Shown in pieces: positions 7,615 through 16,432 of a DNA stretch of 38,633 bases. The position numbers and the translations under genes were made by a program. The notes below the pieces were generated by a model that saw nothing but the letters and a program-made list of their open reading frames with translations, was not told the DNA's origin and did not search any database. How positions within the stretch are numbered: position 1 is the stretch's first letter; every line of letters begins with the position of its first letter. Source of the DNA: Rugamonas sp. A1-17 (GTDB taxonomy: Bacteria > Pseudomonadota > Gammaproteobacteria > Burkholderiales > Burkholderiaceae_D); contig JAJLPB010000026.1 of the NCBI GenBank assembly GCA_025548565.1, forward strand, positions 1 to 38,633, read 5' to 3'.

Positions 7615-9741
7615 ATGAAACTGAACCCGATGCGCCCGCTGCCCCTGATGCTGATGTCGATCGGCCTGGGCGCCGGCCTGATCGCCTGCGGCAGCTCGGC
7701 CGACAGCGTCCCCACGCTCAAGGGCCAGGTGGTCGGCAGCTACTATGAAAACGCGGTGGTGTGCCTGGAAAGCGCCACCGTCAAGCTCAGCTGCGACAGC
7801 GGCGCCTCGTCCGTGCGCACCGGCGCCGACGGCAGCTTCGCGCTGACCGGCACCAACAAGGGCGCGCTGCTGGTCACCGTCGGCACCGACGCGATCCGCC
7901 ACGACGCGCTCGGCGACGCCGGCGTCAAGGTCGCGCAGAAGCTGGTGTTCCGCGCGCCGGACGGCCACACGGCCATCGTCGGCGCGCTGTCGACCGAGCT
8001 GGCCGCGCTGATGGACGCCAACGGCGGCGACTTCGCGGCCGCCAGCGCCAAGCTGGCCGCCAAGCTGGGCGTGTCGGAGGCCAATCTGCTGGCCGACCTC
8101 AACAAGGTCAGCGGCGACGATCAGGCCAAACTGAAAGCCGAAAGCGCCGGCGTGACCGATGTGATCGCCGCCGCCAGCACCCAGGCCGCGCCGGCCGACA
8201 TCGCCGCCGCGCTCAACAGCGGCCTGGCGCTCAACAACATCAAGACCATCGTCGTCATCTACGCCGAGAACCGCGGCTTCGACAACCTGTACGGCCTGTT
8301 CCCCGGCGCCAACGGCGTGCCCGGCGTGAACCCGACGTCGACCAGCGCCTACGTGCCGCAGAAGGACTTCGACGGCAGCACGCTGCCGACCCTGCCGCCG
8401 ACCTGGGGCGGCATGACGGCGGCCGGCCAGAGCGTGGTGATCTCGCAGGCGCAGACGGTGGGCATGGCCAACAAGCCGTTCCAGATCGACGACACCGGCA
8501 GCCCGCTGTACCTGGCGCCGTCGACCATCACGCGCGACCTGGTGCACCGCTTCTACAACAACCAGATGCAGATCAACGGCGGCGCCAACGACAAGTTCGC
8601 CGCGTACTCCGACGCCGGCGGCCTGACCATGGGCTACTACGACGGCAGCAAGATGAAGATGTGGGACATCGCCAAGCAGTACGCGCTGGCCGACAACCTG
8701 TACATCGGCGCCTTCGGCGGCTCCTTCCTGACCCACCAGTACCTGATCTGCGCCTGCGCGCCGCAGTACCCGAACGCCGACACCTCGGTGGCCAAGGGTT
8801 CGATCGCCAAGATCGACGTCGACGCCAAGGGCAACTTCGTGCGCCTGACGCCGTCGGCCACCGCGCCCACCAGCGTGCTCAACGGCGCGCCGGCCTACGC
8901 CAACGACGGCGCCATCACGCCGGCCGACGCCAGCGGCATGTTCTACGCGGTCAACACCATGCAGCCGCCGTACCAGCCGAGCAGCAACAGCTACGCGGCC
9001 GGCGACAGCACCCGCCTGTACGCCGACACCACCAAGGCCAGCACGCTGCCGCCGCAGACCCAGACGAACATCGGCGATCTGCTGACCGGCAAGAACATCG
9101 ACTGGGCCTGGTACGCCGGCGCCTGGAAGGACACCACCGCCGCCGCCACCGCCGCGCCGCGCGGCACGCTGGCCAATCCGCCCAACTTCCAGTTCCACCA
9201 CCAGCCGTTCAACTACTTCGCCAATATGGATCCGGTGAAGTTCCCGGCCTACCGCGCGGCGCACCTGAAGGACTACGACAGCCAGTTCGTGGCCGACGTC
9301 GCCAACGGCACCTTGCCGCCGGTGGCCTTCTACAAGCCGCAGGGTAACCTGAACCAGCACCCCGGCTATGCCAGCGTGGCCGACGGCGACGCCCACATCG
9401 CCGACGTCATCGCCAAGCTGAAGAAGAGCCCGCAGTGGAAGAACATGCTGGTGATCGTCACCTACGACGAGAACGGCGGCTTCTACGACCACGCCAGCCC
9501 GCCGAAGGGCGACAAGTGGGGTCCGGGCACGCGGGTGCCGGCGATCATCGTCTCGCCGTACGTGAAGAAGGGCGTGGATCATACGCAGTACGATTCGGCC
9601 TCGATCCTGCGCGCCATCACCCGCCGCTTCAGCCTGCCGGTGTTGGACGGTCTGAGCATGCGCGACAAGGCGCTGGCCGCCAACGGCGCCAAGCCGATGG
9701 GCGACTTCAGCTCCGCGCTGGCGCTGACGCCGCAAGAATAA
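7615..9741 (+). CDS. AcpA/phospholipase C-type phosphoesterase lipoprotein
   Basis: The 708-residue product carries a lipoprotein signal with lipobox LIAC (Cys25); the ATG at 7615 is chosen because the earlier in-frame ATG at 7579 would bury this signal. Residues about 26-200 look like a carboxypeptidase-regulatory/Big-type region with a helical tail. From about residue 208 the acid phosphatase AcpA / phosphoesterase superfamily begins with IVVIYAENRGFDNLYG, whose Glu-Asn are metal ligands. The C-terminal partner motif VTYDENGGFYDH lies near residue 613-624. The family hydrolyses phosphomonoesters or phospholipids outside the cytoplasm. The gene stands alone with its own terminator. Phosphate scavenging is the likely role. 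Confidence 0.9.
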   Translation: MKLNPMRPLPLMLMSIGLGAGLIACGSSADSVPTLKGQVVGSYYENAVVCLESATVKLSCDSGASSVRTGADGSFALTGTNKGALLVTVGTDAIRHDALGDAGVKVAQKLVFRAPDGHTAIVGALSTELAALMDANGGDFAAASAKLAAKLGVSEANLLADLNKVSGDDQAKLKAESAGVTDVIAAASTQAAPADIAAALNSGLALNNIKTIVVIYAENRGFDNLYGLFPGANGVPGVNPTSTSAYVPQKDFDGSTLPTLPPTWGGMTAAGQSVVISQAQTVGMANKPFQIDDTGSPLYLAPSTITRDLVHRFYNNQMQINGGANDKFAAYSDAGGLTMGYYDGSKMKMWDIAKQYALADNLYIGAFGGSFLTHQYLICACAPQYPNADTSVAKGSIAKIDVDAKGNFVRLTPSATAPTSVLNGAPAYANDGAITPADASGMFYAVNTMQPPYQPSSNSYAAGDSTRLYADTTKASTLPPQTQTNIGDLLTGKNIDWAWYAGAWKDTTAAATAAPRGTLANPPNFQFHHQPFNYFANMDPVKFPAYRAAHLKDYDSQFVADVANGTLPPVAFYKPQGNLNQHPGYASVADGDAHIADVIAKLKKSPQWKNMLVIVTYDENGGFYDHASPPKGDKWGPGTRVPAIIVSPYVKKGVDHTQYDSASILRAITRRFSLPVLDGLSMRDKALAANGAKPMGDFSSALALTPQE

Positions 9742-9762
9742 GCACCCGCCGCCGCCGCGCCG

Positions 9763-9789
9763 ACGCCAGCCCTCGCGGCTGGCGTTTTT
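9763..9789 (+). terminator. Rho-independent terminator of the phosphatase gene
   Basis: A perfect 9-bp stem (ACGCCAGCC with GGCTGGCGT) closes a 5-base loop and runs into TTTTT at 9785-9789. It starts 21 bases after the stop codon of the phosphatase gene. Confidence 0.9.
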
Positions 9790-9815
9790 ATGTTGGCGAC
9801 GGCTAAGCTAAGCGG

Positions 9816-10256
9816 TTACGCCGGCGGCCGGCATCGGTGCGCGAGCTGCCATGTCGATTCGCCGGGAAACCGCAGCCAGATGTGGTGCCAGGCGTTGCGC
9901 GTGCCGCAGCCGCTGGCGTTGGCCAGCCGCGATGGCGTGGTCGGGGCGCCGCCGCTCAGGATGACTTCGTCCTGCACTTTGGCGTAGGTGCTTTTGCCGC
10001 CAAAGGTGGTGCGCAGTTCAGTGCCGCTTGGCAGGAAGAGCTGCTTCCATTGATAGCCTTGGCCGACTTCGGGCGGTGCGGCTGGCGCGGCGTCTTGTTC
10101 GGGGAGGCCCGGCGCGCCGGACTGGCGGGCGACCCAGTCGCGGATCAGCTTGCACAGGACGGCTTCGGCCTTCGGCCCGAACCAGCCTTCGCCTACCTGA
10201 TCCACCAAGCTGATGAAGACGTCGTCCGGTAAATGGAGGGGTATAGGGTGGGGCAT
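9816..10256 (-). CDS. Small protein with a RAMA-like C-terminal domain
   Basis: The 146-residue protein begins MPHPIPLHLP with GGAG seven bases upstream. Residues about 8-45 form a helical segment (DVFISLVDQV..KLIRDWVARQ). Residues about 68-137 resemble the RAMA (restriction enzyme adenine methylase associated) fold. They show LFLPSGTELRTTFGGK, then DEVILSGGAPTTPSRLA, then NAWHHIWLRFP, matching the pattern of a short beta domain with a 'G..SPS..A...NGW..W' core. RAMA domains are thought to recognise modified DNA or join R-M and other DNA-associated systems. Here it stands without a methylase. The assignment is by motif impression only. The unusual repeat array lies directly upstream. Confidence 0.6.
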   Translation of the reverse strand: MPHPIPLHLPDDVFISLVDQVGEGWFGPKAEAVLCKLIRDWVARQSGAPGLPEQDAAPAAPPEVGQGYQWKQLFLPSGTELRTTFGGKSTYAKVQDEVILSGGAPTTPSRLANASGCGTRNAWHHIWLRFPGESTWQLAHRCRPPA

Positions 10257-10267
10257 ATTTTTTCTCC

Positions 10268-10465
10268 GGCTCTAAAAGCTCTAAATCGCTATAGATCGCT
10301 AGATTTCGCTCTAATTTCTCTAATTTCGGCTCTAAAAACTCTAAAAAAGAGCGCGGCGGACTCTAATTTCTCTTTTTTTTCTGTGCCTCGCTCCTTTTTT
10401 AGAGCGATTTCTAGCGATTTAGTTCGATCTCTATAGATTTATAGCGTTTTAGAGCTTTTAGAGCC
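10268..10465. repeat. AT-rich array of paired CTCTAA motifs with imperfect inverted symmetry
   Basis: CTCTAA occurs at 10270, 10279, 10309, 10318, 10330, 10339 and 10361; three of these are pairs exactly 9 bp apart. The reverse complement TTAGAG occurs at 10399, 10449 and 10458, the last two again 9 bp apart. The outer ends match as an inverted repeat: GGCTCTAAAAGCTCTAAA at 10268-10285 equals the reverse complement of 10448-10465, and similarity continues inward with indels. Interspersed CGCTA and TAGCG elements share the symmetry. It lies just upstream of the RAMA-like gene. It is not a CRISPR: there are no unique spacers of constant length. Confidence 0.85.
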
Positions 10466-10499
10466 CCGCCGAAAAATACACCCCCTATATACTCCGCCG

Positions 10500-10617
10500 G
10501 TGTCGATCAGCATCAACGGCATAAGCGCGCGGATGCTGATCGACACCGGCGCCAACATCATCGCGCTGCCCGCTGCGGACACCAGCCGCTTCGGCATCGA
10601 CTACCGCAAGGGCCATC
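10500..10617 (+). pseudogene. Retropepsin-like aspartic protease fragment
   Basis: The plus strand encodes SISINGISARMLIDTGANII and then ALPAADTSRFGIDYRKG before running into the 3' end of czcA. This matches the active-site block of the clan AA retropepsin-like proteases of proteobacteria (TIGR02281 type), with the catalytic D-T-G. Only about 38 residues remain: the N-terminal membrane segment and the second half are absent. No ribosome binding site is obvious before the GTG. It is best read as a gene remnant at a recombination joint. Confidence 0.6.
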
Positions 10618-13600
10618 TTAAGCCGCAGCCGCCCGCCCGCGCCGATACGCCAGCCGGTACAACAGCGGCAGCACCAGCAGGGTCAGCGCGGTGGAGGACA
10701 AGATGCCGCCGATGACCACCGTCGCCAGCGGGCGCTGGACCTCGGCGCCGGTGCCGGTGGCGATGGCCATCGGGATGAAGCCCAGCGACGCCACCAGCGC
10801 CGTCATCAGCACGGGACGCAGTCGGCCCGAGGCGCCCTCGCGGATCGCCTGCTCCACCGTGCGCCCCTCCTCGCGCAGGCCGCGGATGAAGGAGATCAGC
10901 ACCAAGCCATTGAGCACCGCCACGCCGGACAGCGCGATGAAACCCACCGCCGCCGAAATCGACAACGGAATGCCGCGCAGGGCCAGCGCCGCGATACCGC
11001 CGGTCAGCGCGAACGGTATGCCGCTGAACACCAGCAAGCCGTCCTTCAGATTGCCGAACATCGCGAACAGCAGCACCATCACCAGCAGCAGCGCCACCGG
11101 CACCACCACCTGCAGGCGCCGCGACGCCGACTGCAACTGCTCGAACTGTCCGCCCCAGCTGGTCCAGTAACCGGCGGGCACCCGCACTTCCTGCAGACGC
11201 TTTTCAGCCTCCGCGACAAACGAGCCGATGTCGCGCCCGCGCACATTAGCGCTGATGACGACCCGACGCTTGCCGTCCTCGCGGCTGATCTGGTTCGGGC
11301 CCGGCGCAATGTCGAAGGCCGCCACCTCGCCCAGCGGGATGAAGTTGGCCGCGCCGGCGCCACCATCGGCGCGCGGCAGCGGCACCGGCAGGCGCCGCAG
11401 CGCATCGAGGTCGCCGCGCAGCGCGTCGGGCAGGCGCACCACGATGTCGAAACGGCGGTCGCCCTCGAACAAGGTGCCGGCCTGCTGGCCGCCGATGGCG
11501 GTGGCGATGGTGTCCTGCACGTCGGCCACATTGAGGCCGTAGCGCGCGGTGCTGGCGCGGTCGATCCGCACCGTCAGCACCGGCAGGCCGCCGGTCTGCT
11601 CGACCTTGACCTCGGTGGCGCCATCGACCTTGCCCAGCGTGGCGGCGATGCGCGTCGCGGTCTCCCCCAGCACCGCCATGTCGTCGCCGAACAGCTTGAC
11701 GGCGACGTCGCTGCGCACGCCCGATATCAGCTCGTTGAAGCGCAGCTGGATCGGCTGCGAGAACTCGAAGGCGTTGCCCGGTAGCCGCTCGGCGGCCTGG
11801 CGGATCGCCGCCACCAGCTGCGCGTGCGATTTTTTCGGCGCCGGCCACTGCGACTCCGGCTTGAGCATGATGTAGCCGTCGGAGACGTTGGGCGGCATCG
11901 GGTCGGACGCGATTTCCGCCGTGCCGGTGCGCGCGAACACGCGCTCGATCTCGGGGAACTGGCGCGTCAACGCCAGCTCCAGCTGCTGTTGCATCGCCAC
12001 CGACTGCGTCAGGCTGGTGCCGGGGATGCGCAGCGCCTGGATCGCGAGGTCGCCCTCGTTCAGGCTGGGCACGAACTCGCTGCCCAGCCGCGTGGCCAGC
12101 AGCACCGACAGCGCCACCGCGATGCCGGAAAACGCCAGCACCACCGGCGTGCCGGCCAGCGCGCGTTCCAGCAGCGCCGCGTACCACGCGCCGACGCGGC
12201 GCTGCTCCTTCTCCACCACATGCTCACCGATGAACAGCGCCACGGCGGCGGGGATGAAGGTGACCGACAACAGCATCGCGCCGGCCAGCGCCAGCACCAC
12301 CGTCAGCGCCATCGGATGGAACATGCGGCCCTCGACGCCGGTCAGCGCGAAGATCGGCAGGTAGACCACCATGATGATCAGCTGCCCGAACAGCAGCGGC
12401 CTGCGGGCCTCGCGCGCGGCGGCGAAGACTTCCTCGAAGCGCTCGGCGCGCGTGAGCACGCGGCCGTGGCGCGCCTGCGCGTGGGCCAGGCGCCGCACGC
12501 AGTTCTCGACGATGACCACGGCGCCGTCGACGATGATGCCGAAGTCCAGCGCGCCCAGGCTGAGCAGGTTGGCGCTGACCTGGTACGTCACCATGCCGGT
12601 GAAGGTGAACAGCATCGCCAGCGGGATCACCAGCGCGGTGATCAGCGCCGCGCGGATATTCCCGAGGAACAGGAACAGCACCGCGACCACCAGCGCCGCG
12701 CCCTCCAGCAGGTTGCGCTTGACGGTGCCGATCGCCTTGTCCACCAGCGCGGTGCGGTCGTACACGGTGACGGCGTGCACGCCGGCCGGCAGGCTGCGGT
12801 TGATGTCGACCATCTTGCGGTCCACCGCCTGCGACACGGCGCGGCTGTTCTGGCCGATCAACATGAAGACGGTGCCCAGCACCACCTCGCGGCCGTCGCC
12901 GGTGGCGGCGCCGGTGCGCAGCTCGCGCCCGAGCGCCACCTGCGCCACGTCGCGCACGCGCAGCGGCACGCCGCCGGCGTTGGCCAGGATGATGTCGCCG
13001 ATGTCGTCGAGCGAGCGCACCTGGCCCGGCGCGCGCACCAGCAGCTGCTCGCCGCGCCGCTCGATGTAGCCGGCGCCGGCGTTGCCGTTGTTGCGCTCGA
13101 GCGCCGCCACCACGTCGCGCAGCGTCAGGCCGTGGGAGGCCAGCCGCTGCGGATCGGGCGCCACATGGTACTCCTTGGCGTAGCCGCCGATGGAGTTGAT
13201 CTCGGCCACGCCGGCCACGTTGCGCAGCTGCGGCTTGACGATCCAGTCCTGGATCTCGCGCAGGTCGGCCGGGGTGTAGGGCGAGCCGTCGGGCTTCTTC
13301 GCGCCGGGTTTGGCCTCCACCGTCCACAGGTAGATTTCGCCCAGGCCGGTCGACACCGGCCCCATGGCCGGCGCGACGCCGGCCGGCAGCTGCGCGCGCG
13401 CCTGCTGCAGGCGCTCGCCGACCAACTGGCGCGCGAAGAAAATGTCGGTGCCGTCCTTGAACACCACAGTGACCTGCGACAGGCCGTAGCGCGACAGCGA
13501 GCGTGTCTGCTCCAGGCCGGGCAGGCCTGCCATCAGCGTCTCGATCGGGACGGTGACGCGCTGCTCGGTCTCCAGCGGCGAGTAGCCGGGCGCCGGGGTG

Positions 13601-13749
13601 TTGACCTGCACCTGCACGTTGGTGATGTCGGGCACGGCGTCGATCGGCAGCCGCTGGTAGTTGTAGACGCCGAGGGCGGCCATGCCGGCCACCGCCAGCA
13701 GCACCAGCCAGCGCTGGGCGATGGCGAAGCGGATGAGTCGTTCAAACAT
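10618..13749 (-). CDS. czcA: Heavy-metal efflux RND transporter, CzcA family
   Basis: The 1043-residue product is a full-length inner-membrane RND pump of the HME family. It starts MFERLIRFAIAQRW, and AAGGAGG five bases upstream decides this ATG over one at 13773 inside czcB. The metal-specific TM4 signature is intact: D402, D408 and E415 in DFGIIVDGAVVIVEN, at the same positions as in Cupriavidus CzcA, which points to Zn2+/Co2+/Cd2+ rather than Cu+/Ag+. It uses the proton gradient to export metal through CzcB and CzcC. It is the last gene of the czcI-C-B-A cluster, 13 bp after czcB. Confidence 0.95.
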   Translation of the reverse strand: MFERLIRFAIAQRWLVLLAVAGMAALGVYNYQRLPIDAVPDITNVQVQVNTPAPGYSPLETEQRVTVPIETLMAGLPGLEQTRSLSRYGLSQVTVVFKDGTDIFFARQLVGERLQQARAQLPAGVAPAMGPVSTGLGEIYLWTVEAKPGAKKPDGSPYTPADLREIQDWIVKPQLRNVAGVAEINSIGGYAKEYHVAPDPQRLASHGLTLRDVVAALERNNGNAGAGYIERRGEQLLVRAPGQVRSLDDIGDIILANAGGVPLRVRDVAQVALGRELRTGAATGDGREVVLGTVFMLIGQNSRAVSQAVDRKMVDINRSLPAGVHAVTVYDRTALVDKAIGTVKRNLLEGAALVVAVLFLFLGNIRAALITALVIPLAMLFTFTGMVTYQVSANLLSLGALDFGIIVDGAVVIVENCVRRLAHAQARHGRVLTRAERFEEVFAAAREARRPLLFGQLIIMVVYLPIFALTGVEGRMFHPMALTVVLALAGAMLLSVTFIPAAVALFIGEHVVEKEQRRVGAWYAALLERALAGTPVVLAFSGIAVALSVLLATRLGSEFVPSLNEGDLAIQALRIPGTSLTQSVAMQQQLELALTRQFPEIERVFARTGTAEIASDPMPPNVSDGYIMLKPESQWPAPKKSHAQLVAAIRQAAERLPGNAFEFSQPIQLRFNELISGVRSDVAVKLFGDDMAVLGETATRIAATLGKVDGATEVKVEQTGGLPVLTVRIDRASTARYGLNVADVQDTIATAIGGQQAGTLFEGDRRFDIVVRLPDALRGDLDALRRLPVPLPRADGGAGAANFIPLGEVAAFDIAPGPNQISREDGKRRVVISANVRGRDIGSFVAEAEKRLQEVRVPAGYWTSWGGQFEQLQSASRRLQVVVPVALLLVMVLLFAMFGNLKDGLLVFSGIPFALTGGIAALALRGIPLSISAAVGFIALSGVAVLNGLVLISFIRGLREEGRTVEQAIREGASGRLRPVLMTALVASLGFIPMAIATGTGAEVQRPLATVVIGGILSSTALTLLVLPLLYRLAYRRGRAAAA

Positions 13750-13762
13750 GGTGTCCTCCTTC

Positions 13763-15139
13763 TCAGTGCGCATGTTCGGCGCCGTCCTTGCCCAGTTCCG
13801 CCTTGAGCACGAAGCTGCCGGCCGCCGCGTAGCGCGCGCCGGCCGCCAGGCCCCGGACGATCTCGGTCAGCTTGCCGTCGCTGCGGCCGGGCGTGACCGG
13901 CTGCGCGCGGAAGCCGCCCGCCTGCTTGACGAACACCACCGGCTTGCCGTCCACCGTCTGGATGGCGTCGGCCGCCACGGCGACGGCGGCGATGGCTGCG
14001 TCGCCGGCGCTGGCGGCGTTCGCGCCAGTGGCGGCGGCCCGGCCGGACGGCACGTCGACGCTGACGAACAGGCCGGGGCGCCATGCGCGGTCGGGATTGG
14101 CCAGCGCCACGCGGGCCTTGGCGGTGCGGGTCTGCTCGCCCAGCAGCGCGCCGACGTAGGTGATCTTGCCGCTGGCCTGGGCGTCGAAGGCGGAGGCCTT
14201 GACCAGCACCGTCTGGCCCACGCGCACCAGCGCCAGGTCGCGCGGCGGCACGGCGATCTCCGCCCACACGCTGGACAGGTCGGAGATGGTGAAGACGGCG
14301 GCATCCTCCTTGACCGCCTCGCCCAGCGCGAGGTGCTTCTCCATCACCACGCCGTCGAACGGCGCCCGCAGTTCCAGGCGGTTCAGCTGCGCGCCGCTGG
14401 CCGCAGCGCCCACGCCGGCGCCGATGGCGTCAAGCTTCTGGCGCGCGTTGCGCAGCGCGATCCCGGCTTCGCTCTGCGCCTGTCTGGCCTGCAGATAGTC
14501 CTGTTCGGCGGAGATCTTGTCCTGCCACAGCCGGCGTTCGCGCTCGAAGGTGGTGGTGGCCAGCGCCAGCCGCCGCTCGGCCGACAGCAGCTCACTGCGC
14601 TGCTCGGACAGGGCGCTGCTGGCGATCACCGCCAGCACCTGCCCGCGCTTGACGTTCTGCCCCAGCTCCGCGCGCACGCTGGTGACCACGCCGGCCAGCT
14701 TGGGCACGACGTGCGCGGTGCGGTCCTCGTTGAAGCGGATCTCGCCCGGCAGCGTGATGCCCACATCGATCCGGGCCGGCGCCGACACGGCCAGCACGAT
14801 GCCGGCGGCCTTGGCCCGGGCGTCGTCGAGGACGATCTTGTCCGGCTGCGCGTCGGCGTGTCCGCCGTGCTCCGGCTCCACGTGCCCGTCCCGCTCGGAC
14901 GGCGCCTGCTCCGCGCGCCCACCCTGCTCCTGCGCCACCTGCCCCGCGTGCCCGCCCTGCTCGGACGGCGCCTGCTCCGTGCGCCCCATGCGTCCTGCCT
15001 GGTCCGGCTGGTCCGATTGGGCCTCGCGGGCGGCCGGTGCGTCAGGACCGGCGTCGCGCCGCGGCATCAGCATCAGCGCCGTCAGCAGCAGTCCAATGAT
15101 CGCCATGACGGCGATGGTGATTTTCTGCGTTTTATTCAT
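13763..15139 (-). CDS. czcB: Membrane fusion protein of the Czc efflux system
   Basis: The 458-residue periplasmic adaptor begins with one transmembrane anchor (residues 7-24). Residues about 47-98 form a His-rich linker with near-repeats of EQAPSEQGGH and EHGGHAD. The lipoyl/hairpin core follows: VVPKLAGVVTSVRAELGQNV on one side and LELRAPFDGVVMEKHLALGE on the other, flanking a long coiled-coil hairpin. It ends in EHAH. The adaptor joins CzcA to CzcC and may bind metal through the linker. Its ATG overlaps the 3' end of czcC by 8 bases, so the genes are co-translated. Confidence 0.93.
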   Translation of the reverse strand: MNKTQKITIAVMAIIGLLLTALMLMPRRDAGPDAPAAREAQSDQPDQAGRMGRTEQAPSEQGGHAGQVAQEQGGRAEQAPSERDGHVEPEHGGHADAQPDKIVLDDARAKAAGIVLAVSAPARIDVGITLPGEIRFNEDRTAHVVPKLAGVVTSVRAELGQNVKRGQVLAVIASSALSEQRSELLSAERRLALATTTFERERRLWQDKISAEQDYLQARQAQSEAGIALRNARQKLDAIGAGVGAAASGAQLNRLELRAPFDGVVMEKHLALGEAVKEDAAVFTISDLSSVWAEIAVPPRDLALVRVGQTVLVKASAFDAQASGKITYVGALLGEQTRTAKARVALANPDRAWRPGLFVSVDVPSGRAAATGANAASAGDAAIAAVAVAADAIQTVDGKPVVFVKQAGGFRAQPVTPGRSDGKLTEIVRGLAAGARYAAAGSFVLKAELGKDGAEHAH

Positions 15140-16358
15140 GGTCTTCTCCGAGGATGCGGTCGATGGCGGCCAGCGCGCGGTGCGCGTCCGCCAGCGCGTT
15201 CAGATATTGCGTTTGCGCCTGCAGCAAGGTGCGCTGGGCGTCAAGCACGTCGAGGAAGCCGAACTTGCCGTATTCGAAGCCGGTGCTGGCGGCGGCGTAG
15301 GCGCTTTGCGCGCCGGGCAGGATGTCGTCGCGCAGGGCCTGCGCCTGCTGGCGGGCGACCCCGAACTCGCCGCGCGCCAGCGCCAGCTCGGTCTCCAGCC
15401 GCAGCGCGGTGGCGGCCAGCTCGTCGCGCGCCTGGTCGACGCGGCGCGCCGATTCCAGCACGCCGCCCTGGTTGCGGTCGAACAGCGGCAGCGGCACCGA
15501 GATGCCGATCACCGCCTGCGTGCGGCCCGGCTCCTCCGAACGCTTGCTGCCGACACTGAGCGTCAGGTCCGGCGCGCGCTTGCTCAGCTCCACCTGCGCC
15601 AGCGCCTGGCGCCGCGCCAGTTCCGCGCGGGCCAGCGCCAGCGCCGGCGCGCGTTGCAGCCGCGCGCGCAGGTCCTGGTCCGGCGGCAGCGCCGGCAGCG
15701 CGTCGATGGCGCCGTCGACCCGCTCGAAGCGCGGCGCCGGATTGCCCCACAGCGCCGCCAGGCGCTGGCGCGCGCCGGCCAGCGCGCCGTCGGCGCGGAC
15801 CAGCTCAAGCCGCACCGAGGACGCGGCCACGTTGGCGCGGGTCTCCTCCACCGGCGACACCTTGCCGGCCACCACGCGGCGCGCGGTGGCGCCGGCCGCG
15901 CGCCGCGCCAGTTCGGCGGCCTGGCGCGCCAGCCGCACATGCTCCTGCGCCGCCAGCACGGCGAACCAGGCGTCGATCACGCCGGCGCGCGTCTCGGCCT
16001 GGCGCACTGCCAGCGAGGCCGACACACTGTCTCGGCCACGCCCGGCCGCCAGCACGCGGGCCGCGCGCTTGCCGCCCAGCTCCAGCGGCTGGCTCAGTTG
16101 GAAGGTGGTCTCGCGCGCGGCGTCGCCGCGGCGGGCGCCGACCCGTTCGGCCGACAGTGTGGGATTGGGCGGCAGGCCGGCCTGCAGCACGGCGCCGTCC
16201 TGCGCGCCCAGCTCATGGCGGGCGGCGGCCAGCTCGGGGTTGGCGCCGGCGGCCAGCGCCAGCGCGGACGGCAGCGTCAGCGGCGCGGACGGCTCGGTTT
16301 CGGCCCGCGCATGGGCGGACCACGCCGCTACGACGAGCGGCAACACATACTTGAACAT
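15132..16358 (-). CDS. czcC: Outer-membrane efflux protein of the Czc system (TolC family)
   Basis: The 408-residue product has a signal peptide (cleavage near AHARA, residue 19) and the two long alpha-hairpin repeats of the outer membrane efflux protein family, seen as two stretches rich in Ala, Leu, Arg, Glu and Gln. The C-terminal FGFLDVLDAQRTLLQAQTQY block is typical. It forms the outer-membrane channel of the CzcCBA complex. Upstream lies czcI with a 74-bp gap; downstream it overlaps czcB. Confidence 0.93.
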   Translation of the reverse strand: MFKYVLPLVVAAWSAHARAETEPSAPLTLPSALALAAGANPELAAARHELGAQDGAVLQAGLPPNPTLSAERVGARRGDAARETTFQLSQPLELGGKRAARVLAAGRGRDSVSASLAVRQAETRAGVIDAWFAVLAAQEHVRLARQAAELARRAAGATARRVVAGKVSPVEETRANVAASSVRLELVRADGALAGARQRLAALWGNPAPRFERVDGAIDALPALPPDQDLRARLQRAPALALARAELARRQALAQVELSKRAPDLTLSVGSKRSEEPGRTQAVIGISVPLPLFDRNQGGVLESARRVDQARDELAATALRLETELALARGEFGVARQQAQALRDDILPGAQSAYAAASTGFEYGKFGFLDVLDAQRTLLQAQTQYLNALADAHRALAAIDRILGEDHE

Positions 16359-16432
16359 CGAATTCTCCAGAAAGGAACAGGAATTCGACGAGACTCAGGC
16401 GTCTAAGAAGAGCGGGCGAGGGCCTCGTCGCG

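Noticed and set aside
7474..9735. Long minus-strand open frame opposite the AcpA-like gene
   Set aside because: The plus strand holds an intact lipoprotein signal, active-site motifs and a terminator; the opposing frame is rich in Arg, Val, Gly and His without domains.
10268..10465. Possible CRISPR array
   Set aside because: Repeats are six to nine bases, spacing is not constant beyond the paired copies, and there are no unique spacers or cas genes.
11824..13806. Long plus-strand open frame opposite czcA
   Set aside because: His/Arg/Gln-rich antisense frame with no recognisable domain; czcA on the other strand is full length with its metal-binding motif.
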